Origin: DASQMT01 sp963839615
GTDB taxonomy: Bacteria > Actinomycetota > Thermoleophilia > Solirubrobacterales > Solirubrobacteraceae
Direction: 5' to 3'
Assembly (NCBI GenBank): GCA_963839615.1
Contig: CAWIVY010000001.1
Span: forward strand, 248,001-312,000
Length of the DNA stretch: 64,000 bases
The position numbers were made by a program, and so were the translations under genes. The notes under the pieces are model-generated. The model was not told the DNA's origin and did no database searches. It was given only the letters and a program-made list of their open reading frames with translations. The stretch's first letter is position 1. Every line of letters begins with the position of its first letter. Below, piece by piece: positions 1 through 8,626 of this stretch.

Positions 1-551
1 GGCGCCGCGAGCTCCGCGCGGCGGGCGAGGAAGAGCTGGTCGCTGAAGCCGTCGCCGAGCGCGAAGTGGCCGCTCAGCTCGCGCGTCTCGCGCGCGAGCG
101 TCGGGTCCGTGAAGGCGGGGTTGGCGACCATCACACGCGCGTCAGCGGCGAGGATCCCGAGCGCCGGCGTGATCCAGTCGTGCGGCTCCGCGAGCCGGAC
201 ATCCGCATCCCAGTAGGTCAGCCAGGGCGAGCCCGGCAGCGTCACCGCCACCAGCGCGCAGTCGGAGTAGTGCGCGACCTTGCCCAGGTCACGACGCGTC
301 AGGCCGGTGATCCGCAGCGCGCGCTCGAGTTGGTCGGCTACGAAGTGGAAGCCGCTGATCTCGCCGGTCGCGACGAGCCCGCGCGCGAGCGCCTCGGCCT
401 CCGCGCGATCCTCGACGTTGTTCACGAGCAGCACGCGGTCCCTGAACGGGAAGCGGTTCGACGCTGCGATCTCCTCGATCACCCCGTCCGACAGCACGTC
501 GCGGTAGGTGCGCTCCCAGACGTTGACGACGAGGTCGACGTCCTCGCTCAC
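1..551 (-). CDS. Glycosyltransferase-like protein, partial (C-terminus beyond window)
   Basis: An open frame reads from a GTG at 551 off the left edge (183 codons visible). The GTG overlaps the stop of the upstream GT4 gene in a GTGA junction, so the two are translationally coupled. The visible part begins SEDVDLVVNVWERTYRDV and contains VLLVNN near residue 40 and LTYWDADVRL near residue 110. That acidic stretch resembles the DxD nucleotide-sugar site of GT-A enzymes. A role in transferring a sugar during glycan assembly is inferred from this motif and the locus. The family cannot be fixed because the C-terminus is missing. Confidence 0.6.
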   Translation of the reverse strand, partial: MSEDVDLVVNVWERTYRDVLSDGVIEEIAASNRFPFRDRVLLVNNVEDRAEAEALARGLVATGEISGFHFVADQLERALRITGLTRRDLGKVAHYSDCALVAVTLPGSPWLTYWDADVRLAEPHDWITPALGILAADARVMVANPAFTDPTLARETRELSGHFALGDGFSDQLFLARRAELAA

Positions 552-1654
552 CCGAGCGCCTCGTGATAGCTCGCGACCGTCGCGCGCGCGGCGCTGTCCC
601 AGCTGAAGCGCTCCGCCTGCGCGCGGCCCTTGACCGCGAGCTCGCGCCGCAGGCCGGCGTCGGACACCAGCCGCCCCACGGCAGCGGCGATCGCGGCCGT
701 GTCGCGCGGGTCGAACAGCAGCGCGGCGTCGCCGGCCAGCTCCGGCAGCGACGTCGCGTCGGAGCACGCCACGGGCAGCCCGCGGCGCATCGCCTCGAGG
801 ACCGGCAGCCCGAACCCCTCCGCAAGCGAGGGGAACGCGAGACACGTCGCCGCGCGGTAGAGCCCGTCCATGTCCGCGTCGGAGAGCCAGCCGGCCAGCA
901 CGACCCGGGCGCCGTCGGCGTGCGCGAGCAGCCGCTCGTCCAGCGACGTGACGTAGCCCGGCAGCACGAGCGTGGCGTCGACCGACCGCATCGCCTCGAT
1001 CAGGCGTTCGAGGTTCTTGTGGGCACGCCGGGCGGACGGCGAGAGCACGAACGGCCCATCCGCGAGGCCGAGGCGGCTGCGCAGCTCGGCCTCCGGCGTC
1101 GGCTCGGCGACGAGATCGAGTCCGGGCCCGATCGGGACGACGTCGATCTTCTCCGCCCGCACGCCCAGGAAGCGGCGGATGTCCCCGGCGGAAGCCTCCG
1201 AGTGTGTGACGATCCGGCGCGCCCGCCTCGCCGCCAGCGGCACGAGCAGCGCCATCCCCTTCGACAGCACCCCGGCGTGCGCGTCCGGGTGCCGCTTGTA
1301 GATCACGTCGTGGATCGTCACGACCGTGCGGGCGCGGGCGAGCAGCGGCGTGGTCGTGCCCAGGCTGTGCACGAGCTCGACGCGATGGCGCGCGAGCGCC
1401 GCGGCCAGCAGCGACTGCTCGACGGCCGCGCGGCGCACGCGCGTCGCCGAGCAGACCGGCAGCTCGACGAGCCGGATCGCCGGGTGCCACGGCCGCGCGC
1501 GCCACTCCGCGGCCAGCTCACGGCCGGCGAACGCGATGAAGCGCGCCTCGGGCCAGCTGTCGGGCAGCCGCGGGAGCAGCGCGCGGGCGTACGTCTCCAT
1601 CCCGCCGGTTGCGCCCGGCGCGAGGTAGAGCAGGTTCAAGCCGACGCGGACCAT
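548..1654 (-). CDS. Glycosyltransferase family 4 (GT-B fold)
   Basis: A 368-residue GT4-type enzyme expected to transfer a sugar from an NDP-sugar to a lipid-linked glycan in the cytoplasm. The N-terminus has the glycine-rich loop (LAPGATGGMETYAR, residues 10-23). VVTIHDVIYKRHP lies mid-protein. The C-terminal donor domain has HKNLERLIEAM and the EX7E-type segment PSLAEGFGLPVLEAM. I chose ATG 1654 rather than an upstream in-frame ATG because homologous sequence begins with VRVGLNLLYL and a TAGCCT hexamer lies 8 nt before it. It is head of a minus-strand unit with the partial GT-A gene downstream (4-nt overlap). Confidence 0.88.
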   Translation of the reverse strand: MVRVGLNLLYLAPGATGGMETYARALLPRLPDSWPEARFIAFAGRELAAEWRARPWHPAIRLVELPVCSATRVRRAAVEQSLLAAALARHRVELVHSLGTTTPLLARARTVVTIHDVIYKRHPDAHAGVLSKGMALLVPLAARRARRIVTHSEASAGDIRRFLGVRAEKIDVVPIGPGLDLVAEPTPEAELRSRLGLADGPFVLSPSARRAHKNLERLIEAMRSVDATLVLPGYVTSLDERLLAHADGARVVLAGWLSDADMDGLYRAATCLAFPSLAEGFGLPVLEAMRRGLPVACSDATSLPELAGDAALLFDPRDTAAIAAAVGRLVSDAGLRRELAVKGRAQAERFSWDSAARATVASYHEALG

Positions 1655-1662
1655 CGCGCGGC

Positions 1663-1668
1663 AGGCTA
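1663..1668 (-). promoter_or_regulatory. -10 element (TAGCCT) of the GT4 gene
   Basis: TAGCCT on the minus strand ends 8 nt before ATG 1654, which puts transcription start at or next to the start codon. No Shine-Dalgarno is visible. Divergent from the -10 at 1693. Confidence 0.6.
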
Positions 1669-1692
1669 GAGGGTGCCTACACTGACCGCCGG

Positions 1693-1698
1693 TAGGGT
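1693..1698 (+). promoter_or_regulatory. -10 element (TAGGGT) of the WecG-like gene
   Basis: TAGGGT with a 9-nt spacer to ATG 1708. The divergent TAGCCT at 1663-1668 is only 24 nt away, so the two promoters are nearly back to back. Confidence 0.55.
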
Positions 1699-1707
1699 CA
1701 CCGCGCC

Positions 1708-2532
1708 ATGTCCGCCCCTGGGTCCAATCCCATCGAAGCACGCCCGGCTCCGGGCGTCCCGCGCTCGCCCGACCAGCGCGAGCTGCTCGGCGTGCCGCTG
1801 GCGATCACCGATTACGCGCACACGCTCGAGTGGATCGACGCCTCCGTCGCGGCGCGCGATCGCGGCTACATCTGCGTCGCAGCCGTCCACACCGTCATGG
1901 CCTGCCAGGAGGACGCCGGCCTGCGCGCGGCGATCGCGGGCGCGAGCTTCACGGTGCCCGACGGCCAGCCGCTCGTCTGGGCGCTGAACGCGCTCGGCCA
2001 CCGGCTGACCGATCGCGTCTACGGCCCCGAGCTGATGGATCGCGCGTGTGCGCGCGCCGCGCAATCCGGCCTCGGCTTCTACCTCTATGGCGGGCGTACC
2101 CACGGCGCGCTGGCGGAGCTCGCGCGCAACCTGCGTCTCCGTCACCCGGGGCTGAGGATCGTCGGCGGCCATTGCCCGCCGTTCCGCGAGCAGACGGCGG
2201 AGGAGGAGGCCGCGGTCGCCGAGGAGATCAACCGCTCGGGCGCCGACGTCGTCTGGGTCGGCATCGGGGTGCCCAAGCAGGAGAAGTGGATGGCACGCAT
2301 GCGCGCACGGCTCGACGCTGCGGTGCTCGTCGGGGTCGGCGCGGCATTCGACTTCCACGCCGGCCTGATCCCCCAGGCGCCCGATGCGATGCAGCGGCTG
2401 GGTCTCGAGTGGGTGTTCCGGCTCGCGCAGGAGCCGCGCCGGCTGTGGCGGCGCTACCTGCGCTACAACCCGCGCTTCGTGCTCGGCTTCGCCCGTCAGT
2501 ACGGGCGCCACCTGCGCGCCCGTTCCCGCTGA
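1708..2532 (+). CDS. WecG/TagA/CpsF-family glycosyltransferase (GT26)
   Basis: A 274-residue member of the family that adds N-acetylmannosamine or its uronic acid to lipid-linked GlcNAc (TagA, WecG). Diagnostic segments are VPDGQPLVW near residue 87, GIGVPKQEKWM near 188, and GVGAAFDFHAG near 210. The C-terminal tail (LEWVFRLAQEPRRLWRRY) is the basic, aromatic membrane-association segment usual for the family. Two UDP-GlcNAc 2-epimerase genes elsewhere in the window could supply UDP-ManNAc, and pyruvyltransferase fusions could cap the product as in TagA/CsaB wall polymers. That last link is inference. The methyltransferase gene follows after 2 bp. Confidence 0.92.
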   Translation: MSAPGSNPIEARPAPGVPRSPDQRELLGVPLAITDYAHTLEWIDASVAARDRGYICVAAVHTVMACQEDAGLRAAIAGASFTVPDGQPLVWALNALGHRLTDRVYGPELMDRACARAAQSGLGFYLYGGRTHGALAELARNLRLRHPGLRIVGGHCPPFREQTAEEEAAVAEEINRSGADVVWVGIGVPKQEKWMARMRARLDAAVLVGVGAAFDFHAGLIPQAPDAMQRLGLEWVFRLAQEPRRLWRRYLRYNPRFVLGFARQYGRHLRARSR

Positions 2533-2534
2533 CG

Positions 2535-3269
2535 ATGCTGCGCGTACCGATGCGAACGCACATGAGCGCGGGCCCGCAAGGCCGCGAGTACGACGCGATC
2601 GCCGACCGCATCGCCGCCGACGGCCGCCGTCACGTACTCGACTGGGGTGCGGGGCACGGGCAGGTGACCGCGCGACTGCTGCAGCGCGGGATCGAGGTGA
2701 CCGCTTTCGACTACGTGCCCGACCGGCCGTCCGGGCGCACGCAGCTCACCCACGCCGACGCGCCGGTGGACCACTCGCCGGATCCCGTCGCGCTGCCGTA
2801 TCCCGACGGAGCGTTCGACACGGTGCTCTCCTGCGGCGTGCTCGAGCACGTGGCCGATCCGGACGGCTCGCTCGACGAGATCCATCGCGTGCTGGCACCC
2901 GGCGGCCGCTTGTACGTCTACAAGCTGCCGAACCAGCGCTCCTACCTGGAATGGCTGGCACGCCGGCTCGGCCTCTACTACCACGGCCAGATGCCGCACG
3001 ACCGCGTCTACACGGAGTCGTCCGCGCGCGACATCCTCGCGCGCCACGGCTTCGCGGTGCGCGAGCTGCGCGCGAGCAACATGCTGCCGCTGACCGCCAT
3101 CGGGCAGCGCAAGCGTGCCACCGACATCGTCTGGCGCGCGAACCTCGCGCTGTCGCGGGCGCCGGGGCTCGCGCGACTGGCGACGAACGTCGAGGCCGTC
3201 GCCGACCGGATCGAACGCCCTGCCCAGATGCCGACCGAGCGGGCACCGGGCGACCTCGCGGGCCGCTAG
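2535..3269 (+). CDS. Class I SAM-dependent methyltransferase
   Basis: A 244-residue methyltransferase. The SAM-binding motif I is VLDWGAGHG near residue 35, followed by ITAFDY-like motif II (VTAFDYVP). LPYPDGAFDTVLSCGVLEHV near residue 90 is the Methyltransf_11 motif pair, then LAPGGRLYVYKLP. The start could be ATG 2535, 2550 or 2562; 2535 gives tight coupling to the WecG-like gene (2-bp gap). The methyl acceptor is not evident, but the context suggests a sugar hydroxyl. Confidence 0.85.
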   Translation: MLRVPMRTHMSAGPQGREYDAIADRIAADGRRHVLDWGAGHGQVTARLLQRGIEVTAFDYVPDRPSGRTQLTHADAPVDHSPDPVALPYPDGAFDTVLSCGVLEHVADPDGSLDEIHRVLAPGGRLYVYKLPNQRSYLEWLARRLGLYYHGQMPHDRVYTESSARDILARHGFAVRELRASNMLPLTAIGQRKRATDIVWRANLALSRAPGLARLATNVEAVADRIERPAQMPTERAPGDLAGR

Positions 3270-3272
3270 CCT
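3267..3272 (+). promoter_or_regulatory. -10 element (TAGCCT) of the sugar dehydrogenase gene
   Basis: The hexamer overlaps the TAG stop of the upstream methyltransferase and ends 7 nt before ATG 3280, suggesting an internal leaderless promoter. Confidence 0.55.
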
Positions 3273-3279
3273 CAGCGCC

Positions 3280-4548
3280 ATGTCCCACGACGTCGCGGTG
3301 ATCGGGCTGGGCCGCGTCGGCCTTCCGCTCGCGATCACGTTCGCGACCCACGGGCACTCGGTGCTGGGCATCGACAAGGACGCCGAGCGGCTCGAGACGC
3401 TGCGCGCCGGCCGCATGCCGTTCAAGGAGCCCGGCACCGACGAGCCGCTCGCGCGGGCGCTCGAGGCCGAGCGGCTCGCGCTCTCCGAGCGCGCGGCTGA
3501 CGCCGCGCAGGCCGAGGCGATCGTGCTCACGCTCGGGACGCCGACGTTCTCGCACATCGAGATCGACATGTCGGACATCCGCACGGTGCTCGACGCGCTG
3601 CTGCCGCACCTGCGCGAGGGGCACCTGCTGGTGCTGCGCTCCACCGTGGCACCGCACACGACCGAGTTCGTCGCCGGCTACCTCGAGAAGCACCGCGGCT
3701 TCCGCGTCGGTCAGGACATCTTCGTCGCGCACGTGCCCGAGCGGATCGCCGCCGACCGCTTCATGGCGGAGATCGGGACGCTGCCGTGCATCGTCGGTGG
3801 CGTCGGCGAGGCATCCGGCGAGCGGGCCGCGCGGCTGTTCGAGGTGCTCGGCGCGCCGATCGTGCAGACGACGCCGGTGCAGGCCGAGCTCGCGAAGATC
3901 TGGGCGAACATCCTCCGCTACGCGACGTTCGCGCTGCCGAACCTGCTGATGATGGACTGCGAGAGCTACGGCGCGAACGTGTTCGAGGTCATCGACCTGA
4001 TCAACCGCGACTACCCGCGCGGCGGCATCGCGCAGCCGGGGTTCACGGCCGGCACCTGCCTGCGCAAGGACTTCGCGTTCAGCGAGGAGCGCTCGAACGC
4101 GCCCGGCATGCTGCTCGCGGTCTCGCGGGTGAACGAGAGCGTGCCCCTGTTCCTCGTCGAGGGGATGAAGCGGCGTCTCGGCGACCTGCGCGAGCGCAAG
4201 GTCGCCGTGCTCGGGCTCGCCTTCAAGCGCGACACCGACGACGAGCGCGACTCGCTCTCGCACAAGCTGATCCGACTGCTCGAGCGCGAACTGGCGGACG
4301 TCGCGGTACACGATCCGATCGTGTCGACGCCGACGGCCGGGTTCGCGGATGCGGTCGAGGGCGCCGACGTCGTGGTGGTGGCCACGAACCACTCGGTCTT
4401 CTCGCACCCGGAGGCGCTCGCCGCGATCGCGCAGGCCGCGGCCGACGACTGCCTCCTCGTCGACCCATGGAACGCGTTCGGCGCCGCGCAGGTGTTCGCC
4501 TATGCGAGCGAGGTGGCCGCGCTGAGGCCCGCCTCGAGCCGCCCGTAG
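3280..4548 (+). CDS. UDP-glucose/GDP-mannose dehydrogenase family protein
   Basis: A 422-residue NAD-dependent NDP-sugar 6-dehydrogenase that would oxidise a hexose C6 to a uronic acid in two steps. The N-terminus carries the Rossmann GxGxxG motif (VIGLGRVGLPLA, residues 7-18). The catalytic cysteine is C260 in GTCLRKDF, a variant of the usual GGxCxPKD. The C-terminal UDP-binding domain has GLAFKRDTDDERDS. Divergence from the WbpA-type enzyme at 9708 (different cysteine motif, no SPERVDPG) suggests a different substrate, perhaps UDP-glucose. The 3' end overlaps the convergent bifunctional GT gene by 49 bp. Confidence 0.87.
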   Translation: MSHDVAVIGLGRVGLPLAITFATHGHSVLGIDKDAERLETLRAGRMPFKEPGTDEPLARALEAERLALSERAADAAQAEAIVLTLGTPTFSHIEIDMSDIRTVLDALLPHLREGHLLVLRSTVAPHTTEFVAGYLEKHRGFRVGQDIFVAHVPERIAADRFMAEIGTLPCIVGGVGEASGERAARLFEVLGAPIVQTTPVQAELAKIWANILRYATFALPNLLMMDCESYGANVFEVIDLINRDYPRGGIAQPGFTAGTCLRKDFAFSEERSNAPGMLLAVSRVNESVPLFLVEGMKRRLGDLRERKVAVLGLAFKRDTDDERDSLSHKLIRLLERELADVAVHDPIVSTPTAGFADAVEGADVVVVATNHSVFSHPEALAAIAQAAADDCLLVDPWNAFGAAQVFAYASEVAALRPASSRP

Positions 4549-6611
4549 CGGACCGCGTCCGTGCCGCGCCGCAGCTGCCCGAAGAAGTCGGCGCCCAGCT
4601 GCGGGTCGCAGAAGCGCTCGCGTCCGTAGGCCATGTTCGCGGCGCGCTCCGCCGCGATCTCGGGGCCGCCGCGGCGGACCTCCTCGACGTGGCGCACGAT
4701 GTCGTCCGCCGTGCGATAGCCGCGGAACCCGGGGCCGGCGTACTCGCGGCAGTCGGGACGGTCGGGCAGGATCACGCAGCAGCCGGCGCACAAGCCCTCG
4801 ACGACGGACATCGGCATCCCGAAGCGCACCTCCGGGACCAGCGTGTAGACCAGCACCGAGGCGCGTGCGAGCAGCCCGAGTGCCTCGCCGCGTGTGAGGT
4901 TGACCTGCACGAGCACGGGGTCGTCCATCGCCGCGGCCAGCGTCGCGAGCTCGCCCGGCACGTGGGTGTGGCCTCCGGTCACACCCGTCACGAGATGCCG
5001 CGGGATGCCGGGGAGCCGGCCGAAGGCGTCGAACAGCAGCGGCCAGTCCTTCTTCGGCAGCCCGGCCGAGATCGACACGACCGCCTCGCGCGCGTCGGCC
5101 GGCGCGGGCGCGGGCATGTCGCGGACGGACGTGAACACCGGCGGCAGCGCCTGCGTGCCCTCGAGCGAGTAGCTCTCGCTCGGGTACGTCCAGACGCCCG
5201 CGCAGAGCGGGTGTGCCATCAGCGCGCGGATGATCTCGGCGTTGAAGTCGAACGAGTGCACGCGCACGCCGAACGGCAGCCCGTGCGCCTCCATCCGCGG
5301 CAGCTGCGACTGGGCGTAGTGGGCCCAGTGCATCATCACGACGTCCGGGCGGAACTCCGCGACAGCCCGCTCGAAGTCGTCGTGGACCGGATGCGGAACG
5401 GCCATCGGCGAGACGCCGGGGGTCTCCCGGTAGTAGGCCAGCTGCGCCCCGTTGTCGACAAGCGACTCGAGCTCGTCGGAGATGTACGTCTCGCTGATCA
5501 GCGGGAACATCGCGTTGGAGCCGAGCACCCGCAGTGGCCGCCGTGCGGCGGCCTGCCGCTTGATGCGGCGGGCGATCGCCTGCTTGCCGTCCCGGTCGCT
5601 GAGCCGGTCCGGCGCGTCGGTGCGGTACGCGCATGCGAGCACGGGGATCCGCCGCGGCGTCGCGTCCGCCGTCAGGCGCACCAGCAGCTCCCAGTCCTGC
5701 AGGCCCGTGAGCTCCTCGTCGAAGCGCGCCTCGGGGATCCCGCGCCGGTGCGCGAGCGCGTTCTGGTCGATCAGGTTCTCGTGCTCGAGCCGCAGTGGAT
5801 CCCACGGCGCGAGCTGGAGCAGCGGCACCGCGCCCGCCGCGTCCTGGCGCACGAGCGCACCGTAGGCGACGTCGACGCCGGGCTCCTCGGAGAACACCCA
5901 TGCGACCGCCGCCAGCCAGTGCGGCAGCATCGCGTTGTCGTCGTCGAGGTAGGTGATCACATCCCCCGTCGCCAGCTCCAGCGCGAGGTTGAGCGCCTCC
6001 GACCGGGCCGCGCCCTGCCGGTCGACGGCGACGATCCGCGAGTCCTCGAAGCTCGCGATCGCCGCCGCCGTCTCGGCGTCGTCCTCGTCGTGCGCGATCA
6101 CGAGCTGCCACGCCCGGTGGGTCTGCCCGAGCACCGACTCGATCGCGTGGCGCAGCAGCGCGGGCCTGCCGCGGGTGGTGGTGATGACGGACACGGGCAG
6201 CTCCTGCTGCGGCAGCCGGCTCACGAACGCCGTCATCGCGAGCACGTCGCGCGTCGTCCGCGCCTCGGCCTCGAGCGACTCCATCGCTTCGAGCCGGAGC
6301 CCGAGGTGGTGGTTGTCGCGGGCGAGCCGCTCGGTCCGCTCGACGAGCACGTCGTGCCCGTCCCCCAGCAGATCGCGCGCCTCCTCGAGCCCCGCGACCG
6401 CCGGCACGAGGCCACCCAGCACCGAGAGCTGGTTGCCCGCCTCGCTCACCCACGGGCTGTCGACCGCCTCCAGGTCGAGGTGCTTGCGCATCCGCAGCGC
6501 GACGGCGTCATGGAGGCCGTGCTCGGCGCGCAGGGCGCGCAGCGTCATGAGCTCGTGACGGCTGAGGCCGGGGAGGCGGCCCAGGAACCGGATGGGGCGA
6601 GGCATCGGCAT
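4500..6611 (-). CDS. Bifunctional glycosyltransferase: GT2 domain fused to a GT-B domain
   Basis: A 703-residue two-domain enzyme. Residues 1-135 are helical. Residues 139-345 form a GT2 (GT-A) domain with VSVITTTRGRP, the acidic metal site YLDDDNAML (D223-D225), and a later GLQDWELLVRL acceptor-side segment. Residues 358-690 form a GT-B domain with HSFDFNAEII, AGLPKKDWPLLF and FGMPMSVVEGL. Two successive sugar transfers are implied. A TAAGGT hexamer lies 8 nt before ATG 6611. An alternative ATG at 6605 is two codons in. The gene ends inside the 3' end of the convergent dehydrogenase gene. Confidence 0.85.
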   Translation of the reverse strand: MPMPRPIRFLGRLPGLSRHELMTLRALRAEHGLHDAVALRMRKHLDLEAVDSPWVSEAGNQLSVLGGLVPAVAGLEEARDLLGDGHDVLVERTERLARDNHHLGLRLEAMESLEAEARTTRDVLAMTAFVSRLPQQELPVSVITTTRGRPALLRHAIESVLGQTHRAWQLVIAHDEDDAETAAAIASFEDSRIVAVDRQGAARSEALNLALELATGDVITYLDDDNAMLPHWLAAVAWVFSEEPGVDVAYGALVRQDAAGAVPLLQLAPWDPLRLEHENLIDQNALAHRRGIPEARFDEELTGLQDWELLVRLTADATPRRIPVLACAYRTDAPDRLSDRDGKQAIARRIKRQAAARRPLRVLGSNAMFPLISETYISDELESLVDNGAQLAYYRETPGVSPMAVPHPVHDDFERAVAEFRPDVVMMHWAHYAQSQLPRMEAHGLPFGVRVHSFDFNAEIIRALMAHPLCAGVWTYPSESYSLEGTQALPPVFTSVRDMPAPAPADAREAVVSISAGLPKKDWPLLFDAFGRLPGIPRHLVTGVTGGHTHVPGELATLAAAMDDPVLVQVNLTRGEALGLLARASVLVYTLVPEVRFGMPMSVVEGLCAGCCVILPDRPDCREYAGPGFRGYRTADDIVRHVEEVRRGGPEIAAERAANMAYGRERFCDPQLGADFFGQLRRGTDAVRYGRLEAGLSAATSLA

Positions 6612-6619
6612 GCTGGCCG

Positions 6620-6625
6620 ACCTTA
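6620..6625 (-). promoter_or_regulatory. -10 element (TAAGGT) of the bifunctional GT
   Basis: TAAGGT on the minus strand, 8 nt before ATG 6611, with no Shine-Dalgarno in between. Confidence 0.5.
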
Positions 6626-6675
6626 GCCTCAGCCGCGCCCGGCGAGCAACCGCGGTCCGCGAGGCGCACCCCCGC

Positions 6676-6681
6676 TAGCCT
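6676..6681 (+). promoter_or_regulatory. -10 element (TAGCCT) of the nucleotide-sugar operon
   Basis: TAGCCT with a 9-nt spacer to ATG 6691. It heads the epimerase-gmd-CDP-glucose dehydratase unit. Confidence 0.6.
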
Positions 6682-6690
6682 CCTGCGCCG

Positions 6691-7659
6691 ATGAACCGCG
6701 TCCTCGTCACAGGCGGTGCGGGCACGATCGGCGCCGCCGTCGTGCGCCGGCTGCTGCGCGACCCCGACTGGGAGGTGCGGGTCTCCGACCAGCGCCCGGC
6801 GCCGACCTGGATGCGCGAGGGCTGCGCGGTCCACACGGGCGACCTGCGCGAGCTCGACGAGGCGCGCCGGGCGATCGCGGGCTGCACGCACGTGATCCAC
6901 CTCGCCGCGATCGTCGGCGGGATCGCGAACTTCCACAAGCTTCCGCACACGCTGACCGAGGTCAACAACGCGCTCTACAACGCCGTCTTCCGGGCCGCGC
7001 TCGAGCAGGACGTCGAGCGCTTCACCTACGTCAGCTCCTCGATGGTGTTCGAGCGCGCGGAGGAGTTCCCGACGCCCGAGGACTACATCGACCGCTGCCC
7101 CTTCCCGCTCTCGGCGTACGGCTTCTCCAAGCTCACGGGCGAGATCTACTGCCGCGCGGCGCACGACGAGCACGGCCTGCCCTACACGATCTGCCGCCCC
7201 TTCAACGCCTACGGGCCGGGTGAGCTGCCCGACGCCGAGCCGGGCATCGCGCACGCCGTGCCCGACCTGATCAAGAAGTCGTTCGGCGGCGTCGCGCCGC
7301 TGCCGATCTTCGGCTCGGGCGAGCAGACGCGCACGCTCACGCACGTCGACGACATCGCCGACGGGATCGTCACGGCCACGGGCCACGCGCGCGGCCTGAA
7401 CGAGGACTTCAACATCTCGGCGTCGGACGAGCGCACGGTGGCCGAGATCGCCGCGCTCTGCTGGGAGGCGGCCGGCAACGACCCGGCGGACTTCGAGCTC
7501 GAGCACCTGCCGAGCTTCCAGGTCGACGTCCAGCGCCGCTGGCCCTCGGTCGAGAAGGCCGAGCGGCTGCTCGGCTGGCGGGCGAAGACCGATCTGCGTG
7601 ACGGCATCCGCGCGACCGCGCGATGGCTGCGCGAGCAGGAAGGAGTGACGGCCGAGTGA
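6691..7659 (+). CDS. NAD-dependent NDP-sugar epimerase (extended SDR)
   Basis: A 322-residue extended short-chain dehydrogenase. TGGAGTIG (residues 7-14) is the NAD loop. SSSMVF (115-120) precedes the catalytic Y143-x3-K147 (YGFSK). The HLAAIVGGIANF segment recalls GDP-mannose 3,5-epimerase and GDP-fucose-type enzymes. It is immediately followed, with a GTGA overlap, by GDP-mannose 4,6-dehydratase, so action on a GDP-linked sugar is likely but not shown. Its stop codon overlaps the gmd start. Confidence 0.83.
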   Translation: MNRVLVTGGAGTIGAAVVRRLLRDPDWEVRVSDQRPAPTWMREGCAVHTGDLRELDEARRAIAGCTHVIHLAAIVGGIANFHKLPHTLTEVNNALYNAVFRAALEQDVERFTYVSSSMVFERAEEFPTPEDYIDRCPFPLSAYGFSKLTGEIYCRAAHDEHGLPYTICRPFNAYGPGELPDAEPGIAHAVPDLIKKSFGGVAPLPIFGSGEQTRTLTHVDDIADGIVTATGHARGLNEDFNISASDERTVAEIAALCWEAAGNDPADFELEHLPSFQVDVQRRWPSVEKAERLLGWRAKTDLRDGIRATARWLREQEGVTAE

Positions 7660-8621
7660 GCGCCAAGCGGGCCCTGATCACGGGCATCACGGGGCAGGAC
7701 GGGTCCTACCTCGCCGAGCTCCTGCTGGAGAAGGGCTACGAGGTCCACGGCATGGTCCGCCGCTCCTCGACGGAGAAGTTCGACCGCATCGAGCACCTGC
7801 GCGACCGGATCACGTTGCACCAGGGCGACCTGCTCGACCAGCGCTCGCTCGTCGACGCGCTGCGTGCCTCCCGCCCCGAGGAGATCTACAACCTGGCGGC
7901 GATGTCGTTCGTCGCCGTCTCCTGGACACAGCCGACGCTGACGGCGGAGTTCACGGGCGTCGGCGTGACCCGCCTGCTCGAGGCGGTGCGCGAGGTCTGC
8001 CCGGAGGCGCGCTTCTACCAGGCGAGCTCGAGCGAGATGTTCGGCAAGGTGATCGAGACGCCGCAGACCGAGACGACGCCCTTCCACCCCCGCTCGCCGT
8101 ACGGCGTCGCGAAGGTCTACGGCCACTTCATCACGGTCAACTACCGCGAGTCCTACGGCATGCCGCTGTGCTCCGGGATCCTCTTCAACCACGAAAGTGA
8201 GCGCCGCGGGCTGGAGTTCGTCACGCGCAAGATCACCTGGCACGCAGCGGCGATCAAGCTCGGTCAGCGCGACGAGCTGCGGCTCGGCAACCTCGACGCC
8301 AGGCGCGACTGGGGCTACGCGAAGGACTACGTCGAGGCGATGTGGCTGATGCTCCAGCAGGACACGCCCGAGGACTTCGTGATCGCCACGGGCGAGACGA
8401 ACACCGTGCGCCGCTGCGTAGAGATCGCGTTCGACCAGGTCGGGATCGAGTGGGAGCCGTACGTGAAGATCGACGACGCCTTCAAGCGGCCCGCGGAGGT
8501 CGACCTGCTCGTCGGCGACCCGGCCAAGGCCAAGCGCGTGCTCGGCTGGGAGCCGAGGACGAGCTTCGAGGAGCTGATCCGCCTCATGGTGGACGCGGAC
8601 CTCGAGCTCCTCTCCCGCTGA
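7656..8621 (+). CDS. gmd: GDP-mannose 4,6-dehydratase
   Basis: A 321-residue enzyme converting GDP-mannose to GDP-4-keto-6-deoxymannose, the precursor of GDP-fucose, GDP-rhamnose and related sugars. It has TGITGQDGSYLAELL (residues 9-23), the catalytic SSSEMFG (124-130), Y149-x3-K153 (SPYGVAK) and the family hallmark NHESERRG (178-185). I chose GTG 7656, which overlaps the upstream stop, over a start 11 codons earlier that has no homologous residues. Neighbours supply an epimerase upstream and CDP-glucose dehydratase 5 bp downstream. Confidence 0.95.
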   Translation: MSAKRALITGITGQDGSYLAELLLEKGYEVHGMVRRSSTEKFDRIEHLRDRITLHQGDLLDQRSLVDALRASRPEEIYNLAAMSFVAVSWTQPTLTAEFTGVGVTRLLEAVREVCPEARFYQASSSEMFGKVIETPQTETTPFHPRSPYGVAKVYGHFITVNYRESYGMPLCSGILFNHESERRGLEFVTRKITWHAAAIKLGQRDELRLGNLDARRDWGYAKDYVEAMWLMLQQDTPEDFVIATGETNTVRRCVEIAFDQVGIEWEPYVKIDDAFKRPAEVDLLVGDPAKAKRVLGWEPRTSFEELIRLMVDADLELLSR

Positions 8622-8626
8622 CCCCG

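Noticed and set aside
1654..1741. Longer N-terminus for the first GT4 starting at 1741
   Set aside because: The extra 29 residues (rich in Trp, Arg, Gly and Cys) show no homology and would overlap the divergent gene; the -10 supports ATG 1654.
2746..6453. A 1,235-codon minus-strand open frame across several genes
   Set aside because: It lies antisense to a methyltransferase and a dehydrogenase with clear motifs and is Arg/Ala/Gly-rich with no domain. It is a shadow of high-GC codon bias.
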